A stretch of 64,000 bases of DNA from Lomentospora prolificans (Eukaryota > Ascomycota > Sordariomycetes > Microascales > Microascaceae). The position numbers were made by a program, and so were the translations under genes. The first letter of the stretch is position 1; each line of letters starts with the position of its first letter. The notes under the pieces were generated by a model that did not search any database, was not told where the DNA came from, and saw only the letters and a list, made by a program, of their open reading frames with translations. This document shows, one piece after another, positions 37,377 to 47,785 of the stretch. The stretch is from contig JARFXM010000008.1 in the NCBI GenBank assembly GCA_029532625.1, forward strand, positions 1,240,001-1,304,000, read 5' to 3'.

Positions 37377-39603
37377 CTCGTCTCGTTACCGGTTCGGGCT
37401 CGAAAGATGGGATATAAAATTGATTAGGGATCCAGAACACTGCTCCTGTAAACGGTGAAAAGAAAGTAGAGGAAAACAATTAGCTAACACTTCGATTATA
37501 GAGAAGAAGGAGTAGTAAAAGGTTGGGTTATTCGTACCTACCAGTCGCAGTTTCTGAGCAGATATCTTTCCTATCACCTGGAGATGGTGGTGGGAGGGCT
37601 TAGAAATTTGGTGTTTGGATCTGATGTATGGACGCTTGCCGTCCCAGTCGGGCCTTGCGCAGAAAATTTGTGTGTGGAAACCCTTGTCACGTGAACTCGA
37701 TGGGGCAGTTTCACCGGCTGCGAGGTACGACTCTCTCGCCAAGCACAAGGTCTTCGATAAAAGTTATGATGATTGGTTAAAATTTCCCAGCGCTCTGCCC
37801 CGCTTTGCAACTGTGGTGAGATGACCTTTGAAAGCCGCCTGACATAAGAAGGCTCGTGCTCAGACCATCGCTCTTCAACGTCAAGAAACGACAGCCAATT
37901 TCTCACCACCTAAACCCTCATCGACGATGAATGGGCCCGATACGTACACGACGCGTCTAAATGACCGCGTTACGCGAGCTCCTTCAGCAGGCTTGGTAAA
38001 AATGTCAACTATATGTCCCTGTCACTTTCGTGCTCTTGCGCGTGAAAGCTGTACACATTTCCCGGATAGGCCGCTCCAAGTCTTCCTTGCTGGATGAGCA
38101 GGGCTTGCAATAAGATGCAAATACGGTCTCGTGTGTGCTGTCGTGTGTGGGTCTGCGTTCGGCTGAAGGATTATTTCGAACTTTCTTGGTCGCGAATGAG
38201 TGGCCTTAACGTGCCAGGTAAGAAGACACGGCTGCACATTCATCCCAGGCGAAGGAACCCGGCTGGTCATCCACATGGAATGACAATCGCACCATTGATG
38301 AGATTTTTTTTTCCTCGTCAGAAATCGGTTTGCACCCTGTCTGGATGGAATTCAGAACTCGTTTCGGAAGAGTCAGAGATGTCACCTCGGTTGACATAGA
38401 GTCTGTTCTCTTCGCCGAGCTGCTGTCATTCCAGCAGACCGGCCAAGCTCACCATCGACACGGGGTTTCGCTGAATGGCTCGAGGGATTCCTGCATCCCT
38501 AGCATCATCTCCCAATTTTTGACGCTGCCTCTGGAGGCAACTTATTTTTTGGAGCTGCGGGTTTTTCCATTACGCAAGGCATTCTTTCCGCTGTTACTTG
38601 GCGTGACATCCGCAACGATTGTCCGCACTGGCTCTCTTGAAGCAAGCCGCGAGAATGATCATCGAAATGATGGAATTCGTCCAGGATAACGTCAACGGGA
38701 GACCTATCCAAGTGTACATCAAGGTCATGTGACTTGAAGCCACTTCACAGGGTTGGAGCTTATTGCCGCCCAAGTTGTGCCCGCGCATAATTTGACGGGG
38801 AAGTCTCATCATTGAGTGCGGCTTGAGGGAACAGATATTGGTCTACAGTAATGGGTACGAAAGTCGACGTTGCGCAAAACCTTTGGGAACGGAGTCAATG
38901 TTTTGAGCAAATGGACGGGACGGGGGGTCTGGCCAAGTGGGGGAGAGGGGTTGGTCAGATTTCGGTATGCCACAACTCTAGAGTGCGCAAGTGCAACAGC
39001 TCTAGGCCGTCGCGAATAACCTCAGTGGGATTCAAGAATGAGACATGCGACCAGGAAATTTGGGCTGCGTTCGTTTTTGCTGGGATGGCTCGCCTTTTCT
39101 GGTCTCCGTGGGTCAGGCGTGATCTGCCACTCGCATTTCGAATTTCAGCACGGGCGCGCAGATGATGGCATTTAGGCCGCTTATCTTAGAGTCTCAACAT
39201 GCATCACACTTTGCAAGTCAACACTCTGGCAAATCGTGGTAATGGTCCATGGAGGTGATAGTTTGCCAAGATCATTGGCTTTCCCCCAAGAGCTCGGTAG
39301 GTTTGGACGGCTGTCGCTGGGAAAAGAAGGAGATCAAGGCAGCTATCAGGTAGAGAATCTAATTGTATGTCTTTGGGCAAGGCTGGACCTATCAGGCTCT
39401 GGATGTAGTTTGCGGCTCAAGCGATGTTGAGTGTGGTCTAGTGGTAGTGTGTGTGTGCGGGCCAAATTTTGTCCCAGCTCCTTCCCCTCAACTCTCTCTT
39501 GTCCTCTGCAACAACGGCATCCATCCCAACGTTCCTGCCCAGCAAGAGCATAATAAAGAACCTTCCAAGCCAAAGAGGCAGGAAGAATCAAACCATCGTT
39601 AAA
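37377..39603. promoter_or_regulatory. Divergent promoter region, uL2 and WHIM-protein genes
   Basis: 2.2 kb between divergent starts. Near the uL2 side are CACGTG at about 37687 and AAACCCT at about 37911, motifs often found upstream of growth-related genes, although their use here is not shown. Pyrimidine-rich leader sequence precedes the WHIM gene from about 39470. A box-A-like TGGTCTAGTGG at about 39433-39443 was checked as a tRNA and rejected. Confidence 0.5.
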
Positions 39604-41650
39604 ATGGACAGCGACGACCTGTCAGATTTATCTTCTCTCTCCTCCCTCTCCCCACCGCCTCCCAGCGATTCGGAGTCAGAGCATGAGGTAAAGAAGACAG
39701 GTATTTTGAAGTTCTTCACGAAAACACCCAAGGGCAAGATGGCTTCTGAAAAGGAGCCGTCACCTCCTCCACGCAAGAGAGAGCCCTCGCCTCCTCACGA
39801 ATATGTTTTTGCGGACAATCCAGACATTGCGGTGCGTCGACTTCTTTTTTTCCCTGATCGCGTCCCGGCTGCTGCGCTCTACGCGAGGTGTCGCGTCCGA
39901 CGTCATTATACACTGTGCTAATCCACCACCAGTTCATTGTCATGTTTAGGAACCGATTCGACGAAGCTTTCCCACGGTCGCTCGCCTCTTTTGGCCCCCA
40001 AGAGCTTGAGTACGATATAACTGAGGCTGTTCCAGGAAGCCGCACCGAAGCGTTCCTTTGCGCCGTTCTGGGGTTGTTACTCAACCGCAAGCAAGATGTC
40101 AAGTATGGAGCACCACACTTCACAACTTTGATCCTGAGCCTGCCGTATTTGCTATATACTAACAGGACGCTTTCGATCAGACCTGGTCATTATAATCGAG
40201 CTTTAGAAGATGCGATCAGCTCGCACAGGAACCAATGGCCTTCGCAATGGGAGAGCAAGAGCCCCCTCTCCGGCGGCGCCACGTTCGCGTCTATGGCTCC
40301 GACTGAACGCGTATGTCCCTTCATCTAGATCGATACATATCTCCTGTCGGTCGCATGAACTAATATCTCCCCCGTTATCATACAGCTTACTCTTCTACGC
40401 ATGTTAATCCTTTGGGCCATGGCGTCCTCCGAAACGATTCGAGCTATCCTCGCGAAGGCGTATAAACAAAATCGACACGAAGATGACCTTAACCAACCTT
40501 TGTCGGTGCAGCCTTGGGGGTCCGATAGTGACAAGCGAAGATACTTCCTTATCGAGGGCCGCGAGCATACCTCGTTCCGCGTTTATCGAGAGAGCAACCC
40601 TGCTGGTTTTAAGCGCACCTGGTGGAGCGTTGCTGATGGCATTGAGAATCTTACCGCACTCGCTGAGAAATTGGAGAACGAGGACGGTGGTCCAAAGGCT
40701 AAGCGATTGAGCCAGGGCATTCACCAGGCTATCCCCCGTCTTTTAGAAAGCGAGGAGGTAGGCTCTATCTATGCCTCATCGGAGCGCCGAAAATGATACT
40801 AACGCTCGAATAGAAACGCCGACGCCGTGAATACAGACAAAGGACGAAGGAGAGGTTCCGCCGGCCCGAGCCTGGATTCTCCCTCTACGAAGGACGTACC
40901 CGGGGAAAGCGCGTCAAATATACATTTTCTGATGAAGAGGACGAGGTCTTTAGCGACTATAACGTTCGGCGTTCGGCGCGCAATACTGGCGCTAGCACGC
41001 CTGCCGATACCGGTCCTGTTACGACCCAGAGCGGCCGTCAAGTGCGCCCCCCTACTCGTATGAACCCCGACGCTGATAGTGCAGGCGGGAGCATCCAGGG
41101 CGATGCATCCGACGGAGATTTGGTTGGGCCTACCGGCCGCCCTCGGCGCGGCGCCGCTGCCAACGGCTGGGCGAACCGAGAGGCCGGAGGCACCGGTGGA
41201 GACGAAGATGAGCCTAGCGAGCCCGATTTCGGGGATGACGAGGGTGATGATGAGCATGTCCCCGAAGAATCCAACGATGAGGAAGATGAGTTCAACGACG
41301 AAGATCTACTGGACGAGGACCTTGACGTTGGCGGTCCCAAGAGCCTCGTAGTCAAACTTTCCGTTGGCAAGTCCAAGCTCATGGGTGTAACTCCAGAGGG
41401 TTTACCTACCCCGGTCAACGAGCCTGCGACCACTACATCGAACCAAGAAGGCACCGAAGTTGTTATGGGCGATGCTTCGAACGAGGAGGAGAGGCCCCTC
41501 ACGCCTGAGCCTACAGTTAAGGGAGATTCTGAGCCTGCTAGTTCACTCGCCAATTCTTCCGGATTGACATCGACTCCTCTAGCTCTTAGAGGGAGCCCTG
41601 AGAAGCCGCAGACTGTTCCGCGGCTCGTCAATATTAGCACTGCGCCATGA
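39604..41650 (+). CDS. WHIM-domain protein, probable ISWI-type chromatin remodelling accessory subunit
   Basis: Five exons (39604-39831, 39933-40102, 40181-40310, 40386-40757, 40814-41650) encode 578 residues. The N-terminus is Ser/Asp-rich. Residues about 77-175 resemble a DDT/WHIM1 region, with KPGHYNRALEDAI and the helix LTLLRMLILWAMASSETIR; PWGSDSDKRRYFLIEG (about 210) resembles the WHIM2 motif. The tail has a basic patch KRRRREYRQRTKERFRRP, an AT-hook-like GRPRRG and long acidic runs. DDT-WHIM proteins bind the ISWI HAND-SANT-SLIDE region and measure linker DNA. The family assignment is from motif recognition; which complex it joins is inference. Confidence 0.75.
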
Positions 41651-42193
41651 CCACCAAATGTAGAAGATTTAATATGCTGAAGGCATTCATGGAGGGAGGT
41701 ATTACGAGGTAATTTTTTTCCTTTTGAAGGCGGGGGAGGGTGGCCGTTGGCCGTTGCGCATGTATGGCAGGATGGCTTAGTTTGATTTTTCTTCGGCGTT
41801 CGGGAAAAGTGTAGATGGAATGTGGCTCCATAGATATCACTTTGTCTATTTCAAGGTAAGGCTGGACAACGGCAGCAATCGAGGTAAAAGATTCTCAACC
41901 ACAGACCGCATGTTCATAACGCGTTCAGTTCCTTGGTTTCGACTTTCAGAGTCCAGGGTTTGGCGCGTCTCACTCATATAGAATTCAATACACGCAATGA
42001 GCTATGAAGAAAAAAATCTGTTACATGGTAAATGGTAACTACTGTGCATGTCATGGAATCTGATGGATAGATTGCTTAGACTGATGGGCAAGGTCTAAGA
42101 GCGGCCCGAGTTTGTACGACATAATACATGTTTTTACCATTACTTGAACGCCTCAGTCTCTAAAGATAGTCGATATCATTTTGCGTGAGATTC
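41651..42193. other. Intergenic region between convergent genes
   Basis: 543 bases between two stop codons. Nothing beyond probable 3' UTRs and a short run of A near 42009. Confidence 0.6.
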
Positions 42194-42740
42194 TTAGGCG
42201 GTCTTGAAGCCGTTTATCCTAGGCGCTGGAGGGATCTTCCAGTTATTCACACCATACCACCAGCGTCTAACCCTAGCACCAACCGAATTTCCGTGTATCC
42301 TAGCATTTCGATTCCAAGCCTGCCATCCGCAGAGAGTGAGGTTCCACAGAAAACCCTGTAGGAGCGGGAAGGCGACCTATGAGAAGTAGTTAGCAAGGGG
42401 ATCTGGGCCCGAGTCACAGATCGTTCCATGGCGAAGATACTATGTGACGTACCTGGTCCTTGATAGTAATGAAGGCGATCTCCCACCACGTCTGGGCCTT
42501 TGATATGCTGTGGAGATAACTCTGTTCAAACCTCAGGTCCGGAATAGGAGGAAACTGCTTGGATCGAGGCTTCCGCGTCGTGTAGAGTGTGTCGTCGTCC
42601 GAGTCGTAATCGATGGAGAGGGAGACGGGCTCGCGCTTGGAAGCGGCGGTGGAAGGGTTTATGTCATGGCGAGGATCGGGATTGCGCTTGATATGGGCGG
42701 TTTGGAGGGTCTCCGCAGCCTGCGTCGCGAAGGAGTCCAT
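42194..42740 (-). CDS. DUF1770/Atg43-like fungal protein with C-terminal hydrophobic segment
   Basis: Exons 42740-42453 and 42376-42194 join across a 76-base intron to give 156 residues. The N-terminus contains AAETLQTAHIKRNPDPRHD and the central block KQFPPIPDLRFEQSYLHSI, which I associate with fungal domain DUF1770 (Pfam PF08589), the family containing fission-yeast Atg43. A hydrophobic stretch VAFPLLQGFLWNLTLCGWQAW near residues 97-117 could be a tail-proximal membrane segment. In S. pombe Atg43 sits in the mitochondrial outer membrane and acts as a mitophagy receptor; whether this protein does so is inference. No obvious Atg8-interacting motif was verified. Confidence 0.65.
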
Positions 42741-43399
42741 AATGGTTTGAATTGGGGGCACCTTCAACGTTTGACGTGGACAGGGAGTGAGGTGCTTAGC
42801 AGCAGCAGTGGACCCCCAACACTGACGATGACGCCTCAGCCAGCGATTCTTCTGAGCGCAAGATTAATCCCTGGGGATGGCCCAGCGGCAGCCGCCAATC
42901 AGTGCTGGCTGCTGGCTGGCCAAGCACCGAACCCACATGCATTGTCTGTACTCGCCCTGGGATTGCCTGCGTGAGGAGCATGAAGATCACGTGCACAACT
43001 TAGTAAACAATCGGAAGCAAAAAAAGCCGGGGTCAAGCGACTGCTCTTCCGGAGTAGGCCGCACAGTGTGTCACTGTCAGGGAGGCAAAAGGGAAAGGGA
43101 AGGAGGGAGTGACGCTGCCTATTAGCAGGCAGGAGGGTCTGTTGGATTGTTAGTGGCCCGACGCCCGCCTATTTTTCCAAGGCGGGATAACCTGGGACCC
43201 ACGTAGAATTATTTTCCAAGAAAACCCCAAACTCTGCAGCTGGTCGCCTTCCCAACCCTTTTTTTTTCCACTCTCCCCCTTCCCCGACGCAAGGAAGCTC
43301 GATCCCTCCGTCAAGCCCAGAGTCGAGTTCTCTAAAACAAGCGAGAGAGAGAGAGAGAGAGCGAGAGCGAGAGAGCCAGAGCGAGTCAATACCGCCATC
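42741..43399. promoter_or_regulatory. Divergent promoter region with GA-repeat leader of eRF1
   Basis: 659 bases between divergent starts. A GA-rich simple repeat at about 43341-43387 lies just upstream of the eRF1 ATG and probably belongs to its 5' leader. No TATA box is clear. Confidence 0.6.
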
Positions 43400-45081
43400 A
43401 TGAGCGACGCCCAGGCCAGCGACGCCGAAAAGAATGTAAGTGTACTACTTTCTTTCGATGGATAGAACCCCGCCGTGCGACATCGAGGCACACTTCCTGC
43501 AGCGGAATGTTGAAACCCCTCCCCGCAATTTTTTCTCTCGAGCCCGCCCTCGTCTTGCCATCGACCACGAGCGACGACAACGAACACGTCTCGAGAAATA
43601 GAGTCTAACTAGAGCATCTCTTGTAGATCGAAATATGGAAGGTGAAGAAGTTGATTAAACGCCTCGAGGCGGCTCGTGGCAATGGCACGTCCATGATTTC
43701 GCTCATTATCCGTATGTGACCTCCTACCCCTGGCATCATTTTTGGCCCGCCACTTTTGTTACCCGCCAAAAAGGCCAGGGACTACAAAGAGCAAGGTCTC
43801 GTGTGCTAACAAATATGGTATAGCCCCCAAGGATCAGGTATCCCGTGCAGCCAAGATGTTGGCTGAAGAATACGTATGTTTCCTCTGATTATTTGTGTCT
43901 ACGTCTACCATCCGTGTCTAACGTACTTTGGGCCGCAATAGGGTACTGCATCCAACATTAAGTCGCGAGTCAACCGACAGTCCGTACTTTCGGCCATCAC
44001 GTCGACCCAGCAGCGTCTCAAGCTCTACAACAAGGTCCCTCCCAATGGCTTGGTCATCTACTGTGGTGAAATTCTCACGGCCGAGGGTAAGGAGCGAAAG
44101 GTTAACATTGACTTTGAGCCCTTCAAGCCCATCAACACGTCTCTGTACCTCTGTGACAACAAGTTCCACACGGAGGCCCTTGCTGAGCTGCTCGAGTCGG
44201 ATCAGAAGTTTGGCTTCATCATCATGGACGGCAACGGTGCCCTCTTCGGTACCCTGAGTGGCAACACGCGCGAGGTTGTCCACAAATTCTCGGTCGATCT
44301 CCCCAAGAAGCACGGCCGTGGTGGTCAGTCTGCCCTTCGTTTCGCTCGTCTTCGAGAGGAGAAGCGCCACAACTACGTCCGTAAGGTAGCCGAGTTGGCT
44401 GTCCAGAACTTCATCACCGCCGACAAGGTCAACGTTGCGGGTATCATCCTTGCGGGATCCGCCGACTTCAAAAACGACCTCAACGCCTCTGACATGTTTG
44501 ACAACCGCTTGCAGACCAAAGTCATCAAAGTGGTCGATGTCTCGTACGGTGGCGAAAACGGTTTCAATCAGGCTATCGAGCTGTCGTCTGAGACTCTTGG
44601 CAACGTCAAGTTCATCCAGGAAAAGAAGCTTATCGGCAAGTACTTTGAGGAGATTTCCCAAGATACCGGTCGTGTCTGCTTTGGTATCGAGGATACGCTC
44701 AAGGCTCTAGAGCTCGGGGCTGTTGAGACCCTGATCGTGTTTGAGTCTCTGGAGATCACCCGTTGGACTCTTAAGGATAGCAACGGTGGCGAGATTATCC
44801 TCCACACGACTAAGGAGCAGGAACAGACCAATCGAGATCGGTTCATGGACAAGGAGACCGGCCAGGAGATGGAAATCGTCAATCAAGAGTCCTTCTTGGA
44901 GTGGATCGCCGAGCATTACCGCGATTTTGGTACCACGCTCGAGTTCGTGTCGGACAGGTCGACCGAGGGTAACCAGTTCGTCAAGGGCTTTGGTGGTGTT
45001 GGTGGCATCTTGCGATACAAGGTCAACTTTGAACAGCTAGCCGACCTCGACGAGGATGATGATGATTACTACGACGATTGA
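43400..45081 (+). CDS. SUP45: Eukaryotic translation termination factor eRF1
   Basis: Exons 43400-43435, 43627-43711, 43824-43873 and 43942-45081 encode 436 residues, matching the family. The stop-codon recognition motif TASNIKS is at residues 59-65, with YLCDNKFH later in the N domain. [14 protein letters not shown] contains GGQ at 184-186, which triggers peptidyl-tRNA hydrolysis. The C-domain ends in the acidic tail EDDDDYYDD. The splice join C|CCCCC restores LIIPPKDQ. eRF1 decodes all three stop codons with eRF3-GTP in the cytosol. The UGA stop (45079-45081) is followed by C and by an in-frame open extension of 73 codons. Confidence 0.98.
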
Positions 45082-45303
45082 CCAGTGGATTCCCTCGTAA
45101 CGGACGAGGGATTGGCTCAAGCTCGAACATTCGAAAGCGAGGCAGCGGGGCACCCCGAGCCCTCGACCCCGATGACATCCACTCCACGCTCCGCCCGAGT
45201 AGCGCACCGCCGGGTCATGGGGAATGGGTTTGGCGACGCGCAGAAGCGCAATTACCAGGTCAACCGGCCCAGCCCGCTTCGCAGCGTCATGTCGACGCCT
45301 TGA
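45082..45303 (+). other. In-frame 73-codon extension after the eRF1 UGA stop
   Basis: Directly after TGA at 45079-45081 the eRF1 frame stays open for 73 sense codons and closes at TGA 45301-45303. By hand count about 52 of 73 codons end in G or C, resembling real exons rather than 3' UTR. The would-be peptide starts PVDSLVTDEGLAQ and ends PSPLRSVMSTP, without a peroxisomal signal. It would be made only by stop-codon readthrough. Alternatively it is GC-rich 3' UTR, open by chance (about 3 percent for random DNA). Confidence 0.35.
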
Positions 45304-46167
45304 GCTATAGATCAAGACAAGCCAGGGTAAGCAGCGCTTTTACTCGGGATTCCAGCAAATCGGCGTTTTTGTTAGAAGTAACCAATGCTAACCGATACCG
45401 CGTGATGATAGACAGCGCAGAAGTTGCGATGCACCGGGTCGTACTGCGCTAGCCTAGCGATTAGAGAGAGATTGGTAGCGATGGGTGGAACGGTTTAGCT
45501 TTAGCTGGCCACGAATCCAAAAGAGTTGCGTTCCTACACTCAATAGATACGATGCATTTTTATTTTTATTTTTTCTTATCCCTCTCTTTGAAGCCCATGT
45601 TATCTGCGAGAAATTCGAGTGATACGAAGTTGAAAGCGGCCGTTACCTCGGCCCCGGGAAATAGTTCACAAGACCGCCGGTTCTCTCTCCACGCTGGGTC
45701 GACCAAGACCCGGACTTCCTTTTCCTAGACGGCAGATGTCCCGCATATTCAGGTGGCACTAAGCCTGATGCGTTCGTTTAGTTGTAGTTGAAGGCCAGCG
45801 TTCTTGTGGGGGTTGAAGTGCTCGCTGGCTTTTGGGAGAGTCGATGTGGGGTTCCCAGTGTTGCGAGAATCCCTGCTTCCGGCTTTCGGAGGAAGAAGTT
45901 TGGAGCGTTTTCTAATGATGGCAATCTTCAATCTTCCAATCTTCAAGCTTGCCAAACTCTCGCCTTGTTTTCACACCCTCCCATTTTAAGCTCCAACTTG
46001 AGCTCCAACCTTGTACAAAAACAGCAGCACGCAGTCAGCGCCCTAATTTTGTAATCCTGGTCTGCGTGCGCTGCACTACTATTTTCCACCCGGCCGATTC
46101 ACTCGATTCAGTAGCACTAGCCAGGTATTGCCAGCATTTTTGCCATTAATTGTTTCAGCCCATCAAC
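45304..46167. other. Intergenic region between eRF1 and the HTD2-like gene
   Basis: 864 bases. The T-rich run at about 45556-45575 may be part of the eRF1 3' end signal. The last 200 bases are the promoter and leader of the next gene. No further gene is visible. Confidence 0.55.
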
Positions 46168-47277
46168 ATGGCTAGCTCCATCCAGCAATTCATCACTACA
46201 GCCAAGGCGCGCCCGCCCAAGCTCATCCGCGATTATCTCTCGCCAACCAACTCCCATCTCCTTAGCCTTCTCCTTGCAGACATTCTCCCACAATCTTGCT
46301 ATCCCTACCCGCTTTCCTCCGCGTCTCCCAACCCAACAAACTCCACCGGTCCCTCTCCTCACCTCGCCGGCTCGACGAGCCTACCGCGTCTCCCCAACTC
46401 ACCCCCTTGGGGCAAGCCTCTACCGTTGGGCCACCACCTTGTTTATTTCCCGCTCCAAGCGCGGCCTTCGGAGTTGGCGTGGGACGGCGCCGACAACGAC
46501 CATGCTCCCGGCGCCCCCTATGTGAAGCGGATGTGGGCGGGCGGCAAGATGACATTCCGCGAGGGCTGGGAGGATGTGCTCAAGGTTGATGGGCGACCTG
46601 TGGTTGGGTTCGAGGAGATTGGGGATGCGAGGGTTGTGGAAAGGGGCGGGGAGGGAAACGGGATGGTTGTCATGGATTTGAAGAGGGGGTACGGCGTTGA
46701 GGGTGAGGGAGGTGTCGCGATCGAGGAAGTTCGGCGGCTGGTGTTTCTACAGGGTGACGGAGCTAAAAAGGCACCTATGATGGGTGAGTCCAGAGCCTCC
46801 CCAGTGATTGTATTCCTTTACATCCCATGCGATCCGTATTGATGAGAGCCCACTGCTAACAACACTAAAGCCAAAGAGAAGCCCGACTACTCAGTCTCGC
46901 TGACGCCTTCACCGTCACTGCTGTTTAGCTTCTCAGCGCTAACCTACAACGCCCACCGCATTCACATCGACCCGGAGTATGCGCGCTCCGAGAACCACCG
47001 CGCCATGCTCTTCCACGGGCCATTCAGCGTTGTGGTGCTCCTAACAGTGCTCAACTCGCAGCTCGCCAGGGGCGAGGTGGTTGAGGTGTACGACTACCGC
47101 AACTTTAGGCCGCTGTATGTGGACGAGAAATTGACCGTCTGCGTTCGGAGGGTCAGCGGGACCGCCAACCCGGGCGGCAAGGGAAGCTGGGACATCTGGA
47201 TCGAGGGAGCTGATGGCGGAATCTCTGTTAGGGGAACTGTGACGACTGCGTTTCGAGAGGCGGGCCCCAAACTTTGA
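46168..47277 (+). CDS. HTD2: HTD2-like hot-dog 3-hydroxyacyl-thioester dehydratase
   Basis: Exons 46168-46783 and 46871-47277 join over an 87-base intron into 340 residues. The N-terminal half resembles the MaoC-like N domain, including GHHLVYFPLQ and DGADNDHAPGAPYVKRMWAGG. The second half has the hydratase motif SALTYNAHRIHIDPEYA followed by HGPFSVVVLL, with Asp/His-type catalytic placement as in MaoC-type enzymes. In yeast Htd2 dehydrates 3-hydroxyacyl-ACP in mitochondrial fatty acid synthesis, which feeds lipoic acid. The chain ends in PKL, resembling a weak peroxisomal PTS1, and the N-terminus is not a typical presequence, so location is open. Confidence 0.85.
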
Positions 47278-47785
47278 GAGTCCGGCATGAAAAATGGGCA
47301 TGAGCGAACTTGAACGAGTGAATCTGAGAGCTTGGATATATTAACCATCATCACATGCGAACACAAAAATGTTCGGCGCTAGAGAAGGTGCTTTGGTATT
47401 CTTAGGACAACACTGCGAAAATCTCAACTCGGTCACAAAATTATGGATCAGCAAAGGGAAATATGCTGTGGGCTAGGGATGAAAATTAACATCGTGGGCA
47501 TCAGAGGTCACGGTTTACAGCCATGATAACGTGTATTGATACGATCCACATCTTTACCCTTCCCTCTCTTTACTCTTGATGATTCCTTCTCTCAACTAAG
47601 CAGACACTTGCCTCTGTCTCTCTGCTTGTAAAGCAGCCCCTACACCTTTGCATCCTCAACTCATTCCATCACTATTCCCCCAACTTCATCCCTAATCCTC
47701 AATGGATCCATCCCCTAGAGGTCATATGCATTGATCCTATATAACATCTCTTTCGCATCCCTACTCGGCTACCAGTATCTACACA
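47278..47785. promoter_or_regulatory. Promoter of the 538-residue orphan gene
   Basis: 508 bases, C/T-rich towards the right. A consensus TATATAA lies at 47738-47744, 42 bases before the ATG at 47786, implying a very short leader. Strong TATA boxes in fungi often mark regulated genes. Confidence 0.55.
47738..47744 (+). promoter_or_regulatory. TATA box of the orphan gene
   Basis: TATATAA followed by a CT-rich initiator-like stretch, with the ATG 42 bases downstream. Confidence 0.55.

Noticed and set aside
39426..39492. tRNA-like segment: TGGTCTAGTGG box-A match, with GTTGAG and CTCAAC ends that could pair
   Set aside because: No box B (GGTTCRANNCC), no proper T arm or anticodon arm; GT-repeat in the middle. 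Best read as promoter DNA.
45078..45452. 124-codon frame overlapping the eRF1 stop in a different frame
   Set aside because: No ATG start at its beginning and poor codon bias; the in-frame extension explains the GC-rich character better.
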